The position numbers and the translations under genes were made by a program. From Bacteroidia bacterium (lineage in GTDB: Bacteria > Planctomycetota > Phycisphaerae > Phycisphaerales > SM1A02), in NCBI GenBank assembly GCA_030054235.1, contig JASGCG010000005.1, positions 1-17,841 of the forward strand: a DNA stretch of 17,841 nt, read 5' to 3'. The notes below the pieces were generated by a model. It was not told the origin of the DNA, did not search any database, and was given only the letters and a program-made list of their open reading frames with translations. Within the stretch, counting starts at the first letter, position 1. Every line of letters begins with the position of its first letter. This document shows, one piece after another, positions 12,810 through 17,841 of the stretch.

Positions 12810-15359
12810 ATGCACCTCGTGCGCGCATCGATCGTGATCCCGGCGTCGATGGTGGTCTCGGCCGCGCTGGCCCAGCAGGGCGATCAGCGCGGCGAGCCGC
12901 AGCCCCCGCTGCCTGCCGAGTGGCTCGCGGTCGACAGTCCCGCGCTCACGCCCGAGCAGGCGTTGGCCACCCTGCGCGTGGCCGATGGCTTCCGGGTCGA
13001 GCTCGTCGCTTGCGAGCCGATGGTCGTCGCGCCGGTGGCCATGGCGTTCCATCCCGATGGTTCGCTGTGGGTCGTCCAGATGCCCGGCTACATGAGCGAC
13101 ATCGATGGTTCGCGCGAACGCGAACCGAACGGCAGCATCGTGCGCCTGGTCGATCGCGATGGCGATGGCCGCATGGACGAACGGCAGGTGGTGCTGGACT
13201 CGCTGGTCCTGCCGCGCTCGATCGCCTTTCACCGCGGCGGCACACTCGTCATCGAGCCGCCGCACCTCGTGTGGGCCCAGGATCTCGATGGCGATGGCCG
13301 CGCCGAATCGACCACGATCGTGGCGAGCGGATTCGCGGGGCTCGAGAGCCCCGAGCACGCGGGCAATGCGCTCACCTGGTGCCACGATGGTTCGTTCGTG
13401 CCGAGCCAGCATTACGCGGGCTTCGTCGATCACGGGGCGGGCTTCGCCGCTTTCACCACGCCCGTCGAGGGCCAGTGGGGCCAGGCGATCGATGACTTCG
13501 GCCGTCTGCTGGTCACGCCCAACAGCGATCCCCTGCTCATCGACCTCGTGCCGCGATGGATGGCCGCGCGCACGCTCGGTGCATCGGGCCTGCCTGGCGT
13601 GCCGCAGCGCGTCGTCGACGATGCTCGCACGTGGCCCGCGCACCTGACACCGGGGATCAATCGTGCCTATCGCTCAGGCATGCTGCAGGATGGTCGGCTC
13701 GTGCAGGTGACGGCCGCGTGCGGACCGGTCATCAACCGCGACATCGTGCTCGGCGAGTCGCTGCGTGGCGATGCCTTCATCTGCGCTCCATGCGCCAATG
13801 CGGTCAAGCACTATCGGGTCACCGAGCGCGACGATGGTCCCAAGGGTGAGCCGATGCCCGTGGGCGGCGAGTTCCTCTCGAGCACCAGCGAGCGCTTCCG
13901 TCCGTGCGATCTCAAGATCGGTCCCGACGGTGCGCTCTACGTCGCCGACATCAGCCGCGGCATCATCCAGCATCACATCTTCATGACGAGCTTCCTGCGC
14001 GCGCAGGTCCAGGCGCGTGGCCTCGATCAGCCGATCGACCAGGGGCGCATCTGGCGCGTGGTGCCGGTGGATCGGCCGCTGCGCGCGCGTGTGGACCTCA
14101 CTCGTGCTGACGATGCCACGCTCGTCAGCCACATTGCAGGGGCGAGCGGCCACCTTCGCGATCATGCGTCTCGGCTCGTGGTCGAGCGCGGCAACGTGTC
14201 GACCGTTCCCGCGCTCACCGAGCTGGCGCGAGGCGTTGCAGTCGACCCTGCGGTACGCCACTCGGCGGCATGCACGCTCATGATGCTTGGCGCCGGGGAT
14301 GCGGCGCTCCTCGAGGCGCTCTCGTTCGATCGCGATGCACGGCTGCGAGCCGATGCTGCGATCCATGCCGCGGGCATGCTGCACGGCGGGCAGCATGTGG
14401 AGCAGAGCGTGGCCATCCTCGAGCGATTGGCACAGGATCCTGTGCGCGGCGTGGCGATCGCCGCACTCGCCGCGCTGGGCGAACTGCATGACGATCGCCT
14501 CTTCATCGAGGCCGTGGCGCGGCTTGCTTCCACGCGCACGGTGTTCAAGGATGCACCGCGCCGGACGGCACTGGCCAGCGGGATCAAGGGGCGCTCGATG
14601 CTCCTCCTCGAGTGGTCGCTCACGTTCGCCGATGCGCGCGATGCCGGCGTGCGTGCCCTGGTGCAGGAGTGCGCAGCACAGGTCCTTGCGCACGGCAACG
14701 AGCGCTTGAACGAGGCCCTTCTCGCGCTGGCAGCGCGTGCTGCGTCGACGCAGCCACAGGTCGCATCGTCGATCCTTGATCGCGTGGCATCGTGGACGAA
14801 GCCCGGCAGCAAGGACGCGAGGCTCCTGCGCATGCGGGGCCAGCCCGTCGGCTGGGGCGAACTGGTCGCCACCGGACCGCGCGCGGTCCGAGCGGCCGCC
14901 GTGCTCGTGGATCCACAGCTGTCGTGGCCGGGTCGCGCGGGCTACGCCCTGCCCAAGATCGAACTCACCGCCGAGGAACGTGGCCGTCTGCTCTTCGGCA
15001 ATTGCGTGGGGTGCCACCAAGCCAGTGGCAGCGGCATGCCGCCGGTCTATCCACCCTTGCGCGACAGTCCCTACGTGACGGGCGATCCCTCACGGCTCGT
15101 GCGCATCCTGCTGCATGGGATCGAAGGCGAGCTCGAGGTCGAGGGCATCACGTATCGCGGGGTCATGCCAGCGGCACCGATCCAGTCGGATGCCGATCTC
15201 GCGCTGCTCGCCACGTGGCTGCGATCGCAGTGGGGCCACGCGGCGGCGCCGGTGACGAAGGACTTCGTTGCCAAGGTGCGTGCAACCGATGCTGCGCGGA
15301 ACGGCCCGTGGTCCGCGCCCGCGCTCGAGGCGACCGCGGTGGTGGAGCCGCACGAGTGA
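12810..15359 (+). CDS. PVC-type heme-binding CxxCH protein (propeller, HEAT-like, cytochrome c)
   Basis: An 849-aa exported protein of a family expanded in Planctomycetes and Verrucomicrobia. A signal peptide covers about 1-21 (VRASIVIPASMVVSAALAQQ). Residues about 45-425 form a putative beta-propeller (GFRVELVACEPMVVAPVAMAF, DGSLWVVQMPGY, IGPDGALYVADI) with two calcium-like DxDxDG loops at Asp115-119 and Asp158-162. About 430-690 is Ala/Leu-rich and helical, HEAT-like. The C-terminus is a class I cytochrome c: CVGCH with Cys732, Cys735 and His736, GSGMPPVYPPL, and YRGVMPA with the likely axial Met786. It is expected to be a periplasmic electron-transfer or sugar/alcohol-oxidising protein; the substrate is unknown. 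The ATG at 12810 was chosen because it begins the signal peptide; the frame is open for 70 codons further upstream, without meaning. Confidence 0.9.
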   Translation: MHLVRASIVIPASMVVSAALAQQGDQRGEPQPPLPAEWLAVDSPALTPEQALATLRVADGFRVELVACEPMVVAPVAMAFHPDGSLWVVQMPGYMSDIDGSREREPNGSIVRLVDRDGDGRMDERQVVLDSLVLPRSIAFHRGGTLVIEPPHLVWAQDLDGDGRAESTTIVASGFAGLESPEHAGNALTWCHDGSFVPSQHYAGFVDHGAGFAAFTTPVEGQWGQAIDDFGRLLVTPNSDPLLIDLVPRWMAARTLGASGLPGVPQRVVDDARTWPAHLTPGINRAYRSGMLQDGRLVQVTAACGPVINRDIVLGESLRGDAFICAPCANAVKHYRVTERDDGPKGEPMPVGGEFLSSTSERFRPCDLKIGPDGALYVADISRGIIQHHIFMTSFLRAQVQARGLDQPIDQGRIWRVVPVDRPLRARVDLTRADDATLVSHIAGASGHLRDHASRLVVERGNVSTVPALTELARGVAVDPAVRHSAACTLMMLGAGDAALLEALSFDRDARLRADAAIHAAGMLHGGQHVEQSVAILERLAQDPVRGVAIAALAALGELHDDRLFIEAVARLASTRTVFKDAPRRTALASGIKGRSMLLLEWSLTFADARDAGVRALVQECAAQVLAHGNERLNEALLALAARAASTQPQVASSILDRVASWTKPGSKDARLLRMRGQPVGWGELVATGPRAVRAAAVLVDPQLSWPGRAGYALPKIELTAEERGRLLFGNCVGCHQASGSGMPPVYPPLRDSPYVTGDPSRLVRILLHGIEGELEVEGITYRGVMPAAPIQSDADLALLATWLRSQWGHAAAPVTKDFVAKVRATDAARNGPWSAPALEATAVVEPHE

Positions 15360-15415
15360 GGGATCTGGCCGCCCGAAACTCGTCGGTATCGAGCAAGGCC
15401 CCGAGACTTACGGAA

Positions 15416-15421
15416 TAGACT
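15416..15421 (+). promoter_or_regulatory. Candidate -10 box TAGACT for the accessory pair
   Basis: TAGACT lies 7 nt before the ATG at 15429, with no ribosome binding site. It would make the two-gene module that follows an independent transcription unit, leaderless at its first gene. Confidence 0.45.
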
Positions 15422-15428
15422 GAACTGC

Positions 15429-15659
15429 ATGACGGCGCATCAGTCCGGCCACCCAGTCATCGACGAGTGTGATCCCATCACGATCGACCTGCTGCGATCG
15501 ATCGATTCCGTGCAGAAGTTCATCACGATTCAGGCCATGTGGGCCTCGGCCCGCGCAATCGTGCGTGCGGGCATTCGGGCTGAGCATCCAGACTGGCCTG
15601 ATGATCTGGTCCTGGCCGAACAAGCCCGCCGGATGGCGTGCCCTTCGCGTGTCGATTGA
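15429..15659 (+). CDS. Small partner protein of the nucleotidyltransferase-like gene
   Basis: A 76-aa protein, probably cytoplasmic and mostly helical. Residues 35-70 (QAMWASARAIVRAGIRAEHP and onward through DWPDDLVLAEQARRMA) resemble small proteins that I know to be encoded directly before nucleotidyltransferase genes in many bacteria; the core is an AR-x-LV-x-AGIRxRHP-like pattern followed by an acidic stretch and a helix. Its function is unknown. The gene ends 11 bp before the nucleotidyltransferase-like gene, and the two probably form one unit, possibly of toxin-antitoxin type. Codon use is less GC-biased than in the flanking core genes. Confidence 0.65.
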   Translation: MTAHQSGHPVIDECDPITIDLLRSIDSVQKFITIQAMWASARAIVRAGIRAEHPDWPDDLVLAEQARRMACPSRVD

Positions 15660-15670
15660 TCGAGAGCACC

Positions 15671-16234
15671 ATGGGCCCGATTGATCTGCTGGAGGTTGTG
15701 GGCGGGCATCTTGATCGGATTGGATGCGCCCGTTTCACCACGGGTTCGATCGCGTCCATGCTCTATGGCGAACCGCGATTCACCAACGGCGTCGACATGG
15801 TGGTCCGGATCAGCGCGCAACAGGTTTGTGCGATGGCGGACTCGTTGAGCGGCGATGACTGGTACTTCAGCCTGGACGCCGCGACCGATGCCGTGCGCAG
15901 GCGAAGCATGTTCAACATCCTTCATCTCCCCTCGGGTCTGAAAGTCGATCTGATCGTGAGTACAGATGACGCCTTCGACCGTGCTCGCTACAAACGAGTC
16001 CGATCGATCGAGATGCCGAGCGGTCGACTCGAGCCGTTCGCGTCCCCGGAAGATGTCATGCTGAAGAAACTCGTCTTCTTCAAGGAAGGCAAGTCAGAAA
16101 AGCACCTGCACGACATCAGGACCATGATCGCCGTACAGCGGCCGGAACGGCTGGACTGGCTTTACCTGGCGGACTGGTCGCGTGAACTGGGCGTCGTGGC
16201 TGAACTGGAACTCGTCCGTCCAGCCCCGAAGTGA
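15671..16234 (+). CDS. Nucleotidyltransferase-like protein with altered DxD motif
   Basis: A 187-aa protein from the ATG at 15671; an in-frame ATG 33 bp upstream overlaps the previous gene. It has the layout of the minimal/AbiEii-like nucleotidyltransferases: TTGSIASMLYGEPRFT (23-38) with the GS motif, then the metal-binding region, then VDLIV with Asp93 as the third carboxylate, and the C-terminal block SPEDVMLKKLVFFKEG (125-140), HLHDIRTMI (145-153) and LDWLYLADWSRELGV. Where relatives read T-x-D-I-D-hydrophobic, this one reads TNGVDMVV (38-45): the first Asp is Gly40 and only Asp42 remains. Activity may therefore be reduced or lost. Partner gene upstream; converging PDZ gene 17 bp downstream. 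Composition suggests acquisition by transfer. Confidence 0.8.
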   Translation: MGPIDLLEVVGGHLDRIGCARFTTGSIASMLYGEPRFTNGVDMVVRISAQQVCAMADSLSGDDWYFSLDAATDAVRRRSMFNILHLPSGLKVDLIVSTDDAFDRARYKRVRSIEMPSGRLEPFASPEDVMLKKLVFFKEGKSEKHLHDIRTMIAVQRPERLDWLYLADWSRELGVVAELELVRPAPK

Positions 16235-16243
16235 ATCACGCCC

Positions 16244-16255
16244 CTGAGCGCTCAG
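16244..16255. repeat. Perfect 12-bp palindrome at convergent junction
   Basis: CTGAGCGCTCAG lies in the 17-bp gap between the nucleotidyltransferase-like gene and the PDZ gene, and includes the PDZ stop codon (minus strand, 16252-16254). It has no T-tract and, as a continuous palindrome, a poor loop. It could be a weak terminator or a binding site, or chance. Confidence 0.3.
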
Positions 16256-17403
16256 CCGCCGCGCAGGAGCATCTCGACTCGGCTGCGGAACTCCGGCGGC
16301 ACATCCATCAGGCCGCCGTTGGTTCCGGCGTTGTCGGGTTCAAGGTGACCTTCCCAAAGCACGGTGCCGTCGAGCTCTTCCACGCGCACCTCAGCAGGCC
16401 CGTTGTCGCGGCGGTTGATCGAGATGCGGATCGAGCCGTCCTCGATCGTCGCGGATGACGATGAGGAGCGTCGTTCTTCGCGCTGGGCATCACGCCGCCC
16501 ATCACGCTTGCGGTCGCGCGCGGCATCGCCCGGCGCTTGCCCAGGCGCATCACCGCGGCGGCCTTGGCCATCCATGGGCGGCATTGGCGGACGCGGTCCA
16601 TCGCCACGCCATTCCTCGACGTCGATCTCGACCTGGACATCGCGCTCCAGCGCACGCATGAGCCGCTCCATCACGCGGTCACGCTCTTCCGGCGGCAGGT
16701 TGGTCACGGCGTCACGTACGGCTTCCATGAGTCGCGCGCGCGCGGCTGCACCGGCGTCACGTTCACGCCCTGGCTGCGCGTCGCGCCGCTGCAGGTCACC
16801 ACGCTGTCGGGCCGGTCGATCTGGAGGCAGCGGCATGCCTTCGACTTCGCGCCATGCCATGCCTTCCTCGCCTTCGGGCCGGCCTTCTGCCTGGGCACGT
16901 GCGCGCGCCGGCCGTTCGGCCGGCGCCATGGCATCATCCATGCGATCCGGCGCGCCGCGCCGTGCGGGCACCAGACGTTCACCGAGCGCGACCTCGGCCT
17001 GCTTTCGTTCGCCGCGACGCAGCCAGGTCAGCTTGACCTTGGCGCCCGGCTGCTCGGACTTCACGAGTCCGTTGAACTGATCGACGTTCATCAGGAACTG
17101 GTCGCCGACCATCTCGAGGATGTCGAAGCGCTGCAGGCCTGCCTTCTCGGCGGGGCTTTCTGCCTCGACGAACATCACGACGAGTCCTGCACCCTTGCGC
17201 AGGGGCAGTTGCATGGCAACGTCGCTTCGCACGGGTTCGACCTGCACGCCGAGCCATGCTTGGCGCTCGGTCATGCGATCGATCGGTGCTTGCACCGGTG
17301 CCATGGCTCGTTGCGGCGGCGGCGCTGGCTGGTTGGCACGTGGTTCCTGGGCGGGCGAGCACGAGAACGCGACAACGAGCACGGTGGGAACAACCAGCGC
17401 CAT
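16252..17403 (-). CDS. Secreted PDZ domain protein with Arg-rich linker
   Basis: The start at 17403 is fixed by a consensus AAGGAGG 5 nt upstream; an in-frame ATG at 17466 has none. The 383-aa product begins with a signal sequence (MALVVPTVLVVAFSC); Cys15 might be lipid-modified, but the lipobox is poor. A single PDZ domain spans about 47-143 (WLGVQVEPV, GAGLVVMFVEAESPAEKAGL followed by QRFDILEMVGDQ, VKLTWLRRGERKQAEVALGE). Residues 145-315 are low-complexity, rich in Arg, Asp, Pro and Ala, with a helix at 222-262. The C-terminal module (about 316-383: EDGSIRISIN, VRVEELDGTVLWEGHL, VPPEFRSRVEML) resembles the tail of other planctomycete PDZ proteins. No protease domain is present, so a scaffold or adaptor role outside the cytoplasm is likely. 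Confidence 0.85.
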   Translation of the reverse strand: MALVVPTVLVVAFSCSPAQEPRANQPAPPPQRAMAPVQAPIDRMTERQAWLGVQVEPVRSDVAMQLPLRKGAGLVVMFVEAESPAEKAGLQRFDILEMVGDQFLMNVDQFNGLVKSEQPGAKVKLTWLRRGERKQAEVALGERLVPARRGAPDRMDDAMAPAERPARARAQAEGRPEGEEGMAWREVEGMPLPPDRPARQRGDLQRRDAQPGRERDAGAAARARLMEAVRDAVTNLPPEERDRVMERLMRALERDVQVEIDVEEWRGDGPRPPMPPMDGQGRRGDAPGQAPGDAARDRKRDGRRDAQREERRSSSSSATIEDGSIRISINRRDNGPAEVRVEELDGTVLWEGHLEPDNAGTNGGLMDVPPEFRSRVEMLLRGG

Positions 17404-17408
17404 GAGAG

Positions 17409-17415
17409 CCTCCTT
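17409..17415 (-). promoter_or_regulatory. Consensus ribosome binding site AAGGAGG for the PDZ gene
   Basis: AAGGAGG on the minus strand lies 5 nt before the ATG at 17403. It is the best Shine-Dalgarno sequence in the window and decides the start. Confidence 0.75.
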
Positions 17416-17435
17416 GCAACGGACAACCGGGACGG

Positions 17436-17466
17436 AATCCATCGTCGTGCATGGGACATCGGTCAA
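17436..17466 (-). promoter_or_regulatory. Weak sigma70-like promoter candidate for the PDZ gene
   Basis: On the minus strand TTGACC (17461-17466) is followed after 19 bases by TGGATT (17436-17441), upstream of the PDZ gene and in the 150-bp gap after deoC. The spacing is longer than ideal and the -10 is poor. Nothing else was recognised in this gap except the hairpin at 17526-17546. Confidence 0.2.
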
Positions 17467-17525
17467 TGTGGGTCTCGCGCTGCAGTGTCGGGCGGGGCTT
17501 GGGGCGCCGGGGAGCGCCTCATCGC

Positions 17526-17546
17526 GCGCGTAGCGGCGCGACGCGC
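17526..17546. terminator. Stem-loop downstream of deoC
   Basis: A 6-bp inverted repeat (GCGCGT and ACGCGC) with a 9-base loop begins 7 nt after the deoC stop on the minus strand. There is no T-tract. It may mark the end of the deoC transcript before the PDZ gene. Confidence 0.25.
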
Positions 17547-17553
17547 TCGTGCG

Positions 17554-17841
17554 TCACTCCGTCATGTCCCAGCCGGCCATGTAGCGGCCTGTCTCGAGCT
17601 TGAGGATCTGGCGGACCAGGTCATTGGCGAGCGTGCTCGCACCGAATCGGAACAGATGGGGTGATAACCAATCCTGTCCGAGCGTCTCTCGCACCATCAC
17701 CAAGTAGTGGATGGCCGACTTGGCCGCCCGGATTCCCCCGGCGGGCTTCATGCCGATGCGGATACCGGTCGCGCGATGATGATCGCGGATCGCCTCGAGC
17801 ATGACCAACTTCACTGGCATCGTCGCCGCGGGCTGGACCTT
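17554..17841 (-). CDS. deoC: Deoxyribose-phosphate aldolase, C-terminal part (5' end outside window)
   Basis: Cleaves 2-deoxyribose 5-phosphate to glyceraldehyde 3-phosphate and acetaldehyde in deoxynucleoside breakdown. The frame is open to the window edge, with about 95 residues visible. The first seven, KVQPAAT, continue the family motif TSTGKVQPAAT; the Schiff-base Lys lies just outside, in the preceding strand. Visible motifs are GMKPAGGIR with the second active-site Lys (Lys201 in E. coli numbering) and its phosphate-binding Gly-Gly, and FRFGASTL with further phosphate contacts. The tail KLETGRYMAGWDMTE is typical of the longer DeoC type. It is on the same strand as the PDZ gene downstream, separated by 150 bp, so probably not in one operon. 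Confidence 0.94.
   Translation of the reverse strand, partial: KVQPAATMPVKLVMLEAIRDHHRATGIRIGMKPAGGIRAAKSAIHYLVMVRETLGQDWLSPHLFRFGASTLANDLVRQILKLETGRYMAGWDMTE

Noticed and set aside
13674..15020. Open frame of 448 codons on the minus strand
   Set aside because: It is antisense to the heme protein gene, which has a signal peptide and a full cytochrome motif; no evidence of its own.
15352..15383. ACGAGT...ACTCGT inverted repeat after the heme protein gene as a terminator
   Set aside because: The stem is 6 bp with a 20-base loop and no T-tract; too weak to list as a feature.
1..17841. tRNA genes, rRNA, CRISPR arrays, insertion sequences or riboswitches
   Set aside because: None was seen: there are no regular direct repeats with spacers, no transposase motifs, no tRNA-like T-loop and anticodon arrangement, and no gap over 150 bp that could hold a large RNA element.

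Overview
The window is GC-rich (about two thirds G+C by eye), very densely coded, and looks like a chromosomal segment of a planctomycete, most likely of the Phycisphaerae type. The case rests on gene families typical of that phylum: a DUF1501 protein, a very large secreted 'PVC-type heme-binding CxxCH' protein (propeller, HEAT-like repeats, cytochrome c), secreted helical and PDZ proteins of planctomycete style, and a signal peptidase I with a giant insertion. The class assignment is inference from gene content only.

Layout. (1) 2-2793, plus strand: the 3' part of a DUF1501 gene, translationally coupled to a secreted helical protein of unknown function. (2) 2806-5382, minus strand: a PSP1-domain (RicT/YaaT-like) gene followed 12 bp later by lepB. 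(3) 5450-11108: a housekeeping block of alternating strands: der (+), gpmI (-), yggS (+), a membrane zinc-ribbon gene (-), tmk (+), gmk (-). Convergent pairs abut or overlap at their 3' ends and divergent pairs share short gaps. (4) 11193-12709, plus strand: an XRE-type regulator with a TPR-like helical domain, coupled by ATGA to a 95-aa secreted Trp-rich protein. (5) 12810-15359, plus strand: the PVC-type heme protein. (6) 15429-16234, plus strand: a small protein plus nucleotidyltransferase-like pair whose composition is less GC-biased than its neighbours and which looks like an accessory module. (7) 16252-17841, minus strand: a secreted PDZ protein and the C-terminal end of deoC.

How the genes fit together. 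Most are core functions: protein export (lepB), ribosome assembly (der), glycolysis (gpmI), PLP homeostasis (yggS), nucleotide kinases (tmk, gmk) and deoxynucleoside breakdown (deoC). The envelope-facing genes (DUF1501, helical protein, heme protein, PDZ protein) fit planctomycete periplasmic biology.

The most interesting signals are: a recurrent TANNNT box 6-11 nt upstream of eight start codons that lack a Shine-Dalgarno sequence, suggesting widespread leaderless transcription; the HTH-TPR regulator coupled to a small secreted protein, whose layout resembles RRNPP peptide-signalling cassettes; a nucleotidyltransferase with a broken DxD motif paired with a small partner; and the oversized signal peptidase. 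No RNA genes, CRISPR arrays, insertion sequences or gene-free stretches above 300 bases were seen.
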